Notes under the pieces: generated by a model
The model's input: only the letters and a program-made list of their open reading frames with translations
What the model was told of the DNA's origin: nothing
Databases searched by the model: none
Part shown: piece by piece, positions 1 to 10,800 of the stretch
Layout: each line of letters begins with the position of its first letter
How positions within the stretch are numbered: position 1 is the stretch's first letter
Position numbers and translations under genes: made by a program
NCBI GenBank assembly: GCA_965178125.1
Contig: OZ237752.1
Location: forward strand, 868,001 to 932,000
From: Bilabrum cf. latius
Taxonomy: Eukaryota > Bigyra: Bicosoecida > Bigyra > Bicosoecida
Direction: 5' to 3'
DNA: 64,000 nt

Positions 1-916
1 GAAGCACGTCGCGAGCGGGCACAGCTTCACATTCTCCCCGGTGGGGGCCTTGAGACAATGGCACAGCCGCCAGGTACAGACATTATAGACGGATGACAAC
101 CCCGTATCGGCCACGAACTGTGACCCGTCCTTCGTGTCTGAGTACTCGGGGGAGCTTGCTTGCAGCTCCATGGCAGGCAGCTCATCTGCAGCCGAATCTG
201 GGGACGCTGGCACCACATACTCATGGCCATCACTAGCCAGTGATGTCAGCATCAGATTGAACAGGTCACCTGAAGCCTCGCTGCCGATGGACCGCCTCCG
301 CCGGCAGGGTGACATTCTGTTCGCTTGCGAAGTGGTGCTCTTCGACGACGACCTGCACGACATGGGCATCAGCAAGGCCGTGGTGAAGCTTCGAGTCATG
401 AAAGACTGTTTCCTGCTCCTCTACAGGCATTTCTATTACAATGCGCTAGACGCAACCGACAAGCTCCGCCTTCGCGATGTGCGCCTGGCCGCCTGCCTTG
501 ACGAAGCACCGAGCAAGTGCTCGTGCGAGTTGGTCGCAGATATCTAGCTCCGCACAGGTGCAGCCATCGAGGTAGCCAGAAAGACTCCCGGACTCGGAGC
601 CGGAGCCGCTCCCTGGGCCTCGGCCTCGGCTAGGCCTGTGCCTGGCGGCGCTTCGGCTGCTGCGACCGGCGGCAGCAGGGCAGGCGCCCCTGCAGCGGCG
701 GTCGCCGGCAGCGCTGTGTCTCGGCCTGCGACTAGTGGCGCGGACTCGGGGGCGGGCGTGGCTGAATCAGCGCTGCGGCGCGTTGCACCAGCCCCTGATT
801 CGATTAGCGCCCCAGGGTCGGATGCTGCGAGGGCCCTGCGGGTGACCGAGCAAGAGGTGTTTGCTGCCCTCGAGCCGACCGAGCACATTGTGGCTGCACT
901 TCCACTGAAATCGTGA
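1..916 (+). CDS. TIP41-like (TIPRL family) phosphatase regulator, 5' end outside the window
   Basis: TIP41/TIPRL proteins bind PP2A-type phosphatase catalytic subunits and act in TOR and stress signalling. The reading frame is already open at base 2, so the N-terminus lies outside the window. The family core is recognisable: a CEVVLFDDDLHDMGIS-like block followed by VKLRVM and a conserved FLLLY/LRDVR stretch (about 320-500), corresponding to the LFEDELHDHG...VKIRVMPSSFFLLLRF region of TIPRL. The earlier YSW motif and a degenerate SFTFSPVGAL segment at the very start also fit the family order. In-frame UAG codons at 86-88 and 545-547 are read as Gln; the stop is TGA at 914-916. After the core there is a low-complexity Ala/Gly/Pro-rich tail of about 120 residues that ordinary TIPRL proteins lack. 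The family call is fairly secure; binding to a phosphatase is inferred from the family. Confidence 0.72.
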
Positions 917-1095
917 TTGCGTTGCTGCAGCAAGACCGTTGAACAGATAGATCTATTCGAATCTACACCGTGGGCATTTGTTCTCATTCTCATTTCATCG
1001 AGAACGAGGTTAAATGACCGCACAGTTTATTCGTTTCGACGTATTCACAGTTCAACGCAGGCTGTCTCACGCAGCTATAGTATTTTGACTCCGAT

Positions 1096-2490
1096 ATGAG
1101 CGGCATTTGGACCAAAGAGACAGTAGCAGAGAGAATCGGAGCGAATGCATCGGATGCCTTGCTGCTACCGCCAAAGGGAATGGGGACCACGCACGAGCAC
1201 AGCTCCATTGTTGAGGATGCGAATGTTACTCTGTACCATGCTTCTGCATAGGCACTTCGTAGCTGTAAATGGATGGAATCGAATGGGATTGTTGCGATCG
1301 TGAACGCTGCTGGTTTCGAGCTTCGAAAGTTTCCGCGAGAGGCCCTAAAGGCATCCGGTATTCACTTGCACGATATCGACATGGATGACTCTGAGAAGTG
1401 GGTCGGTAGCAACGATGCGGTGGAGTTCCTGGCGGCGGCAGCAGCGCATACGCAGGCAGGGCTGGAGCGAGCGATGTGGCTCGTTCTCGAGGCCTCAAAA
1501 CCGGGCAGCGCCGGGACAAAAGGGCGACCAGCCCATGCGAGCAGTACGATAGAAGATACACCTTACTCTGGGAACGCAGGCCCCTCCGCGGAGCCACCGC
1601 TGCCGAAAGCCGGCGTGCTAGTGAACTGCGCGATGGGCCGCAGCCGCAGCTCCTCGGTCGTCCTCTGGTGGATCCTGACTTACGCACAGCCAGACTGGAC
1701 GCTCCTGGACGCGCTGTGCTTCCTGCGAAGCAGACGCACGTGGGCCTACCCCAGGCTGTGCTTCCTCAAGATTCTGTACCGCCTGTCGCTCGTGCCCGGC
1801 AGGCTCCGCGCCTCGGTCGCTCGCGGCGGGGACCTGGACGAGCTGACAGTGCATCCAGTGGGCCATTCTATGGATGACACGGCGGCATCGGGCCATTCTA
1901 TGGATGACACGGCGGTATCTGGCCATTCTATCGATGACACGGCGGCATCGGGCGGGGCTGCGGCTGCCACGGATACGGTAGCTGTGGTGAAGGCGGGGTA
2001 GGTGGCTGCCGCAAGACCGGTTGCTGCAACCGCCGAGACACAGAGGATAGCAAGTGGCCCAGTCGAGTCGGCTGCTTCAAAGATAGCAGCAGCGTCAGCT
2101 GGGCCTACGATTGAATCAGCTTCGGGAGTTTCCGCTGCTGTAGAGGATGAATCATCCAAGGGAGGGATGGGCAAGGATGCAAGGGAGCTCGATTCCGAGC
2201 TCGATTCCGAGCTCGATTCCGAAGCAGTTGCTCGAGCCTTTGCTCGCTTCTGCGCCTCCATGGTGAACCCGCGGGAGGACGAGCACGCAGGAAAGTCGCT
2301 CCCGGGAGGCGTGGAGGACCTAGAGTGGCTCCATTCTGCGGGCAAGCATTATCTGCACAAGGCGGGCGCCGCCGTGGCGACTCTGATTGCAATCCAGCCT
2401 TTGCTTTCCATCGAGGACGCCAAGGCCCTCCTCACGAAGCACAGGGGGAATGCCGAGCTAGCTGCCAACGAGGCTTTGGCGCTGAGATGA
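1096..2490 (+). CDS. Dual-specificity phosphatase-like protein with C-terminal extension
   Basis: The first in-frame ATG is at 1096 and the stop is TGA at 2488-2490 (464 residues). UAG at 1249-1251 and 1999-2001 is read as Gln. The N-terminal part follows the dual-specificity phosphatase pattern: a VAIVNAAG strand, a candidate general-acid Asp in the DIDMDD segment, and the P-loop VNCAMGRSRSSS with catalytic Cys at about residue 178 (codon 1627-1629) and the P-loop Arg. The usual His before Cys is Asn here, which is uncommon and could change activity. The segment after the P-loop (WWILTYAQPDWTLLDAL...RR) also matches the fold. The C-terminal half is low-complexity, with a 10-residue repeat present three times and an ELDS repeat, and ends in a helical UBA-like stretch (SIEDAKALLTKHRGN). 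Substrate unknown; catalytic competence is inferred. Confidence 0.75.
1861..1950 (+). repeat. Three tandem copies of a 30-bp coding repeat
   Basis: Three adjacent 30-bp units, each beginning ggccattctat, encode GHS(M/I)DDTA-type decapeptides in the phosphatase C-terminal region. The copies differ at a few bases but keep the reading frame. A shorter 12-bp repeat encoding ELDS lies at about 2187-2222. Confidence 0.9.
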
Positions 2491-2833
2491 CCGACGCGCG
2501 GTTTGGCGCGTATTCTGTTGTTTGATGTAGTGCTGCCGACGCCCAAGGTCCAGGTCAATTCGTTAGCCGAACCTTACCTTACTAAACACGAAACCGAATT
2601 ACCTGCGGATTCTGAAGAAACGACGTCTATACCTCCATCCCTTGGAAGTTTTCTTTGATTCCTTTTGCCATGCAAGCTGATATTAGTACAAAAATTGCGC
2701 TATGCCGAGAAGATATCGTAAGTCCGGGCTTGAAGTGTTTCGGGGATCCGTCGCATTCAACGGCACTCCTACCACTGCTGTTTCACGCCCTCTCTAGCCG
2801 CAGAGTCGGGTGCGTCGAGCTGTTTAGCAGTAC
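2491..2833. other. Spacer between phosphatase and SNARE genes
   Basis: This spacer is richer in AT than its flanks. A short open frame at 2655-2837 has no recognisable features. The spacer presumably holds the phosphatase 3' UTR and the SNARE promoter. No RNA gene or repeat is visible. Confidence 0.5.
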
Positions 2834-3663
2834 ATGAGTGTTCTTCGCGATGCCGAGGAGGCTGCTTCGAAATCTGCCGCTGATGTAGACAGGGTAAGGG
2901 CACCTTGGTACTATTGAGCTCGACCGAGCTCGAGGCCGCTTGCTGCACTTTTACGTTCCAAAGGCATCACATATTTTTTTCGTAGATAATTGGAGAGAAA
3001 GAGGTGGTAAAGAAGAATTATATGCGAGCGAAAGAGAGTTTTCGAACAAATATTGGGTTCGTCCCGGGGACAGAGGCCGGACCGCTCAAGTCCCAGTTTG
3101 ATTAGCTCAAGGGAAGGTACACCGAGCTGAGAGACCAGTTCAAGGCAACTGGCATCGAGGAGAAACAGACACGGGAATCGCTGCTCGCAGGAGCAAACCG
3201 AGCTGGAGCCGCGGACGCCGAGTTCGGTGGCGGGGCCGCTGGGGCCGCCGGGGGCAGCAAGAACATGGCCGGCCTCAGGCGCGCAAAGGACACGGAGATG
3301 TAGAACGAGCGCGACTTAGAGCAAGGCCTCCGTACGATGCGGGAAGCGAACGAGACGCAGCGCGCCACGAACGAAAAGCTGGAGGAGCAGACCACCAAGC
3401 TGCGCGAGGTGGACGACACGCTCGAGAGCATGGACCAGGAGCTCAACAGGGCCAGCGCGCTGCTCTTCGACTTTATCCGGAGGATGTACACGGACAAGAT
3501 CATCATTGCGTTCACGTGCCTCATCTTCCTGGGCATCCTCGGGATCGTCATATACTCGTCGGTGTCCAAGAACGACCCCTTCAACGTCCCGGATGAGGCC
3601 AAGCCGCCGGAGGACGTCGTAAACTCAGCGACAGGGGTTGTAGATGATTCGCAGGGCTCATGA
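2834..3663 (+). CDS. Qb-type SNARE (NPSN-like), tail-anchored membrane fusion protein
   Basis: Two exons, 2834-2893 and 2986-3663, are joined in phase 0 across a GTAAGG...TTTCGTAG intron and give 245 residues ending at TGA 3661-3663. In-frame UAG codons at 3103-3105 and 3301-3303 are read as Gln. The first half is charged and helical. The SNARE motif runs from about residue 125 to 190, with the zero-layer Gln in LEEQTT (about residue 155) and the heptad run EVDDTLESMDQELNRAS. It is followed directly by TDK and a single membrane segment IIIAFTCLIFLGILGIVIY. The pattern Q...L..ID..L..A..L......TDK resembles plant NPSN and other Qb SNAREs. It would sit in a secretory-pathway or plasma membrane fusion complex. 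The luminal tail of about 35 residues after the membrane segment is unusually long for a SNARE. Confidence 0.78.
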
Positions 3664-3961
3664 TGCACGAGTGCTCGGTTGGTGCTCGTCCCAATGCGCT
3701 TTGGGGGGGCGAGCACTTCCGCGCGGTGTGCCTCGCTGGCGCTGGTGGTGGCCGTCTGTCTTTGTTGTTGTGCTTTGTGTGATTGTACCGGGCCATGGCT
3801 GGCATCCAGGCGACTGGAAGCCGCTAATGTGGTACCGAGAATTAAATAACACGGAATCCCTGCTGACTTCTGTCCACAACTCGAAACCACCCCTAGACTA
3901 CTACTCTGCACCGCAACAAAATGCAGAAACATGATGACATACATGTATTTCGTTTAATCAA

Positions 3962-4444
3962 TCAATCTTTTGGCTCAGGAAACACGTTCTCGCGGATTAA
4001 TGTGAGGAGCTCAGGGGGATTCGCACCGCTGAGCTTCCCAATGATAACCTTGTGTTTGATCACTGCAAACGCCGGTTTGCAGCCGTCTTGAGTAGGGAAC
4101 TATTCCTTCTGCACGTCAGAGAGCAAGCTGTCGTCCATGGTCAAGAATTTAACGCGCTTCTCCCACTTCTCAAGCTCCAAGGTTAGCATTTCTAAAGTAG
4201 GCCCCATCACGACGCATGGCCCACACCAATCCTTGTGCAGGTCCAATACTGCTTGGATTAGGCCGGAATAGGGAGAAAGGACGTAAAATCAGCGTGAGAC
4301 GGTAAATCCAAACATGCGCGTCCGGTTCAAGCTCGCCAATCTCTTACCTACCAATATATTATCGCTTTTCTCCACCCATTCGTCAAGATCATCCGCTGAT
4401 GCAACAGGAAACTGGATCTACTGCTTCCCTCTTCGTCTAGCCAT
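3962..4444 (-). CDS. Thioredoxin-like protein of the outer-arm dynein light chain / TXNDC type
   Basis: Two exons on the minus strand, 4444-4348 and 4248-3962, join in phase 1 (donor GTAAGA, acceptor GCAG) and give 127 residues ending in TGA. The exon junction recreates the strand before the active site, VVLDLHKDWCGPC, with an intact CxxC. UAG at 4418-4420 (residue 9, in GKQQIQF) and 4100-4102 (in KEQFPT) is read as Gln. The N-terminus MARRRGK, the DGCKPAFAV segment and the GANPPEL motif near the C-terminus match the single-domain thioredoxins associated with axonemal dyneins (Chlamydomonas LC3/LC5, animal TXNDC6/NME8 N-domain) better than cytosolic thioredoxin. This suggests a flagellar redox role. 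It converges with the SNARE gene and is divergent from the kinase gene. Confidence 0.8.
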
Positions 4445-4803
4445 GATACAATAGAGCTGCAATGCTTGTATTGCCGTTGACGATCCGAGTTCATGCCAAA
4501 TGACACGTTATCACTATATTGTTGACGAGCTCCCCGCAAAAGTGACGCTTGGCGAAGCAATCCAAATAAAATCTTTCTTTTATTTCTTTTTATATCAGCC
4601 AGCTGGTTCGAAATCTTGCGTCGCTGTTGCCGTTGCCATTTTGGTAGTTGCACATAATTGGAATTTGGTTGCCTTTCGCAAGAAAACTGGTTGTACCAAG
4701 TGCGTACTGTGTGAGGGGGGCGTACAAAATAAGCTGCCTGTATCCAAATTGCTGACAGGTGGGTCAATTCGGGTCTGTGTTGCAATCGGAGGCGCTACCA
4801 AGG
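4445..4803. other. Divergent intergenic region between thioredoxin and kinase genes
   Basis: AT-richer spacer between two genes transcribed away from each other, so it should contain both promoters. No TATA-like or other element can be assigned with confidence. A possible acceptor, ctgacag, just before 4759 leaves room for an upstream non-coding kinase exon. Confidence 0.5.
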
Positions 4804-7800
4804 ATGGACTTTGAGCAACGTTCCCGGTTTAAAACAAGCCCATCAGGCGATCGTTCAGCGGATGAAATGCCAGACAATGTGAACCATGGCCACCTTTTGA
4901 GCGGAATTAGTGGCCACTCGGCTGCCGCGCCAGCCCGGCCTGTGGAGCGAACCTCCGTGCGGGCTGCTTCATCTTTGATGCAAACACGGCATGGCGTCGG
5001 CATAGCCGTAGGCTCTGTTTTTGATGTCGATGGGGATCGTCGCGCATCACCCTCCCATCCGCGGTTGCCAACAGCGCCGGCTGCATCGGCCCGGGAGGGG
5101 GCGTTGCGAGAAGCTCCGGCAACCGGCCCGCACCTGCCAAGCAGCGCGGGAGCGCAGTTGCACCCAGATGACGCGGAATCTGCCGGCAGATCACCTCACA
5201 CCCAATCGTACGTGCGCGTTTCCGGTTCTCGGGCCGGGGACGCGACCGGTCGCACAGTGCGGGGGCGGCGAGGCCGCGCATGGGGGCCTGGGTCGGACGC
5301 CGGCAGCAGCAGGACCACGACAGCACCTTGCATTGGCAGTGGCAGTGGCAACAGCAGTAGTATTCGGAACGGATTGGGCCCATCGCGGCTCCCTGTCGCT
5401 TCTGCGGGAGATGGGGGGGCCATATCGGATGCAGATGCAGGCAGCACCAGCGGAGGCGGCAGCCCAACGCGGGTGTCAACAGGTCGAAAACGGGCGGGTC
5501 AGCCCGTCCACGCACTTGGAACAGCTGCGCCTGCTGGGGATGGGGAGGGGGGCCAGTCCACCGGCAGGAGTGGCAGCACGCAGCGGTCGGGGCCGGGCCA
5601 GCGCAGCTCTGTCGGTGCTGCGCTGTTGGGAGGTAGAGGTAGAGGTAGAGGTGCCGGGCAGGGGGCTGGCACGGGGCCTGGCACGGGGCCTGGGCCTGGG
5701 CGGGGCCCCTCGGCGTCTCGGAGGAGGCCGGCGGCGAGGGACGGCAGTGTGACGAGTGATAAGTCTCGGGGGTCTGTCGGGCGGCAAGGGGCGCAGGGGC
5801 GGAAGCGGAACGGGAGGCAGGGCAGGGCCAGGGAACAGCGGTCCCAGAGAGGGGCTGCCGCCGGTCAGGGCAGGAGCAGGGCACACGGAGGCGCCAGGGG
5901 CGCGGGCCCGTCCTCCTCCTCCTCGTCATCGCGGCAGAGTAGCGCCCGCGTGCGACTCAAGTGCTACTGCAGGGGTGTCATCAGGGTGGTCACGGTGGGC
6001 TCTTCCTCATCCTTCAGGGGTCTCTTGGGCCGCCTGGCTCAGGACTTCGGTTTGCAGGCGGTCCCACAGCTGAGGTACGAGGACGAGGACGGCGACCTCA
6101 TCGTGCTGTCCTGCCAGAACGACCTCAACGAGATCGTTCACCACTTCGCGGGGGGTACCGCCAAAGTGCACCTTACCCCCAACCCTGAGGAACAGCAGGC
6201 GGTGGCCCACAGCGCCCTGGAATTGCCCACGCCGGGGGCATCGACCAGAGGGGCTTTGGATCCGCTGCCTGCTGCCGGCAGCCAGCAGCAGCAGCAGCAG
6301 CAGTCGGGGGAGGGCAGGTCCGGTCATGCCGCTGCTGCAAACGGGAGCGCCGAATCGAAAGATGCCGCTACCGGAAGTGAAACTGCCTCGCCGCCCCTTG
6401 AGGTGGCGGGCAGTGGTAGAGCGGCGGGCACTGGCACGGTGGCAGCCGGTCTCTTTGTGCCTGGAATCGGCCCGAGGGACGGTGGAAGGGGGGTTGCCAA
6501 CGCAGCGATAGTCGTTGCAACCGCAGCTCCGTCATCGTCGGCCGCTGCCGAAATACCCGGGGGGTCTTCCGTGCATTTTGGAGCCGCGAGCCGCAGACGG
6601 GCCGGTTCACCGGACGTCACCCGGCCCGGTTTCAGCAGGGGATCTATGCTTCGGTCCAGGAATGACAGCAGGAGGAGCGGAAGGGCCGTGCGGACGATTC
6701 GGAGGTGGCAGCGGGGCGAGAAGCTGGGTCAGGGCGCTTTTGGCGAGGTGTACGTGGGGCTGGACAAAGACACGGGCGAGATCTTCGCCGCCAAGCAGAT
6801 CGACGAGGACGAAGTGGGCCCGTCGGAGCTCTCGTCCATGCAGCACGAGATCACCATGCTGCAGAGAATGGACCACGACAACATCGTGAGGTACCTGGGC
6901 ACCCAGAAGGAGGGCTCCACTCTCAGCATCTTCCTTGAGTACGTTCCCGGGGGCTCCATCCGCTAGCTGCTCAACCGCTTCGGGGCGCTAGACGAGGCTG
7001 TCATTCGCGTGTACACGAGGCAGCTGCTGCTGGGGCTCGAGTACCTGCATTCGGCTGGCATCGCGCACAGAGACATCAAGGCTGGGAATCTGCTGGTGAC
7101 GAACGACGGGACGGTCAAAGTCGCCGATTTCGGGGCCTCCAAGCGTATGCAGATGGCATCGATGAAGTCCGCTTCCCTGCTGGCATCGCCGCGCCCGGGA
7201 ACGGCCGGGAAACGCAAGAAGGGCGGTGGCGACGACTCGGAGCGATCTGGGGGGTCCATGCAGCAGGGGCCCATCGGGACAGCGCTCTTCATGGCACCAG
7301 AGGTCATCTAGCAGACGCAGAGCGGGAGGGGCTGGCGGCGGGCGGACGTGTGGTCTGTGGGCTGCACCGTCCTTGAGATGGCCACTGGTAGGCCTCCATG
7401 GTCGGAATACAGCAACCCAGTGACGGCCATGTATCACATTGCGTGCACCGATGCCGTCCCCGAGCCGCCCGAGTCGCTCTCCGCAGAGGGCAAGGACTTT
7501 CTGAGGCAGTGCTTGCAGCGCGACCCAGGCCGGCGCCCCGACGTCACAAAGCTGCTGCTGCACCCGTTCGTGTCGAAGATTCCGGACGCCTCACTGCGAG
7601 CCACATCGGCGACGCTCTTGCATGCATTTCCACAGAGACCGTCCACGGGGCACGGCAGGCCGGCCACGTCCCTCCGGGGCGATTCCAGCTGGCTGGGTGC
7701 CATGTCTCCGGCAATGGGCTCGAGGCTGGCAGGGGCGGACTCCGACGCGTTCGGGCTGGAGCAGTGGGCCCCGGTGCCTCCCGCCGGTCGGCTCGAGTGC

Positions 7801-10800
7801 AGCTCTCCGACGAGCGCGGCCGCGGGAGGAAGGGCCGCATCGAGAGGGGCCAGGGTGCGAGCAGGCAGCACTGGCAGCGGCAACGGCAGGAACACGAAAG
7901 ACGAGAACGAAAGGGGGTTCGACCACGCGGGTGAGCTTCCCTAGATCGTGTCGGGTGGGCCCGACCGTGCCGAGGTGGAGGGCGAGGGCATCGGCCTGGA
8001 GTCGGCGCCTGGTACTGCCTCTGCCTCCGACGCGACAAGCGCCTCCTCGTCGGCCAGGAGGTCCCCGGCAGCGGACTACATGCGCGTGCACGGCTCGCCC
8101 GATTCTTCCGTTCGGACTGTCCTAGCCCCCAGCAGCGCGGATGTGGAGGGTAGCCTCGCTGACAGCGAAGGCAGCGACTCAGCAGGGGGAGAGGGAGACG
8201 GAGCGGGCGCGATGCCGAGCAGTGGTCGGCGCGGGCGAGGTAAGAAGCGGCGCGGCAAGATGCCCTCACTATTCGAATCACTGGGCTTTCCCCTGCCTGA
8301 TGAAGAAGGTGCAGCTGGCCTGTCCTCGTCTGACGCCGGTGCGGCCCGCAAGGACCTGACGGCTGGAGGTTCGGAGGAGCAGAATGAAGACGGGCTGGCG
8401 TGGGCGCCGCCGCTCGATGGACCCACGGACGGGCTGGCGCAGGGCTCCCTGCCCAGCATCGTGGAGGATGACGACGAGAGCGGGGAGGGGCGGCGGGGCA
8501 TGCACCGGTTGGGTGGCGACGGTTCTGATAGCGATGCTGGTGAGGGTGATGGGATTAGCATGGCTTTCGCTGGGAACGGCGCTGTGGCTCGAATAGGCCG
8601 TGGTGACATTAACACAGGTGAGGATTCGTCCGATTTGTCCGCCTCTGGCGAGGCCATCCACCGCGGGATCATTCCTGGGCGTCCTGCCCTGGGGTCCCTG
8701 GGAGGCTCCATGGAGCTCATGTCATCGATGGAGGAGGGAAGCCAGGCGGAAGCGGAAGGGGAGTCGGTGGACGAGAGCGGTACGACCGGGCGCGATGATC
8801 CCCGTGATGACAGGCCCAGCCCGGTCGCCCGTCGAGGCTAGAAGTCTCCCAGGCCCAGAGGAGACGCGGACCGACTGGCAGTGCGCCGAAGGGAGAGGAC
8901 AGGTCCCGCCGACAGGCCCAAGACGACCATGACCCGCGGTGCCAAGTCGGTAGGGAGGGGCCTGCGCGCTGGCTCCAGGGAGCAGTCCCCGAGCGGCGGC
9001 AGGGCGGGGCGGCAGAAGCGCGTCAGAGGTGCCGGCGGCGCTCTACGCAGGCCTGCCGCCAGCAGGCCACGCGCGCTGAGTCCGGCGGCGAGGGAGGCTC
9101 AGCTGCGCAGAGCGGCATCGGCACAGGACCGGACCTCTTCGGGTGGTCGCGTTGCTGGGCTGCGTGCCGGTGGCGTGGGCAGGCAAACTGCCGGGAAGGC
9201 GTTCGCTGGCAGCCCGCCAAAATCCCGCCAGCGGCCAGGGCCCAAGCCAGGGGACGGTGCTAGCGCCGGAACGAAGGGGAGCGGCGGTGGCGGCCGGGGA
9301 AAGGGAAGGGCAGGGTCCCCGCTGGCCACTGCAACGCAAGCGAACGGTAGCAAGACGGTCGGCAGGGTCGCGACGAACGGCAATCGTGGCAAGAAGCAGG
9401 CGACGGCTCGCGCCATCCGTGCGCAGGGGGCGACCACCGGTCGCGGCGACAGGCCGGGGGCAGAAGGGTTCGTCGTGGAAGGGGGTGCAGGAGCGATGCA
9501 TGGGGGAGACGCCTTGGATGAAGAGGAGACTCGGGCTTAGATCACCAGTAGCAGCAGCAGCAGCCATGATAAACCAGGTGGGAAATGGACGAAAGAGCAT
9601 GGCTCAAAGCCGTTGGCTGCTGGTGCGACGGGAGTGCTCCCGGACGGCTCGCCACTCCAGAGGAGAGGTGGGGACGGGGGCCCTGTGGGAAACCCGCCCG
9701 CTGCTTCTCTGTCTCTGCAACCAGACAGTCGTGACGGCAGCAGCATGCTGGATGCATCGGAGTCCAAGCGTGGCGACCGGTCTTCCATGCACCGCTACCA
9801 AGCGCTGTCGCCCCGCAAGAGCCCCATCACCGCGGGCGAGGCCATCACGCCTCCTAGGAAGGAACCTGGCCTGTCCTCCTTTGCTGATTCGCACGCCGGT
9901 GGCAGCGGCAGCCTCCGGCTGCCCAAGCAGGAAGCCAGCCCGTTGCCTGGAAGCCGTCGGCTGGCACCCCTGCCCCTGCGTGACGACCCGCTCGACCGGA
10001 CAGGCGGGAGTCTGGCCATGAGCATCGCCACTGAGCTGTCCGGGGCTGGCGATACCGGTGCAGCTGCGAGCCCAGCCGATGGCGGCCAGGCGGTTGACCC
10101 CTTCGCCCAGGCCGATGCGAACGGACTAGACCGAGCGGGAATCGCGCAGCAGGGCGTCTCTGTCCGCCTAGGGACCGGCATCCTTGGGGGCACTGGCAGG
10201 ACCATCGGCACGGTGCTGTCCGTTGACGATGATCGAGACGCCGACGAGCTCGCCAACGTGACGCCGGGTGGCTCCATCGTGCTTGGCAGGGAGCAGAGCG
10301 GCGGCGGTTCATCCTCCTCCTCCGCGGATGGGCCCGCACTCGAGGTGGCGTCAGACAAGGGCAGTGGGTCAGACGATGAAGATGAGTACGAAGATGATTT
10401 CAGCGACGGGTCTGACAGCGTGCTGTCGTACGGCGCCACTCCCGAGGCATCTGCTGCTCGAGAAATTGCGGCTGGTAGCAGGGGCTCTGCAGGCAGTTTG
10501 CTCGCGCACGAGGAGGAGGAATGGGAATCGCGCTGTAGTGGGCGTGGACTAGAAGGTGCAGAGGATGGTCCAGTCAGCGGCAGGAGCCCTCATCCCGGTG
10601 CTCCACAACACAACGGACGACGGACAGGAGGAGACGAGGGCGCAGTCAACGATGCTAGAAGTCCGCGGCATCGTGTGCAAGAACCATAGGATAGCTGGCT
10701 CCGGTGGGTAAACCACGAGGCCCAGCGCATCGCAGCTGCGGGCTCGGGCAGCCTCGACCACGTGAGCTGCCTGGAGCACGGGCACTCAGCCACGATCACG

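Noticed and set aside
3102-3944. 280-residue minus-strand open frame over the SNARE gene
   Set aside because: It lies antisense to the SNARE exon and has no family features. The plus-strand frame has the SNARE motif and membrane anchor.
6964-7311. UAG as leucine (as in a sainouroid rhizarian) based on the kinase APEVI-UAG-QT context
   Set aside because: Plant ANP-type kinases do have Leu there, but Lys, Arg and Gln also occur. The peroxidase, RBM22 and poly-Gln positions favour Gln, and no position demands Leu.
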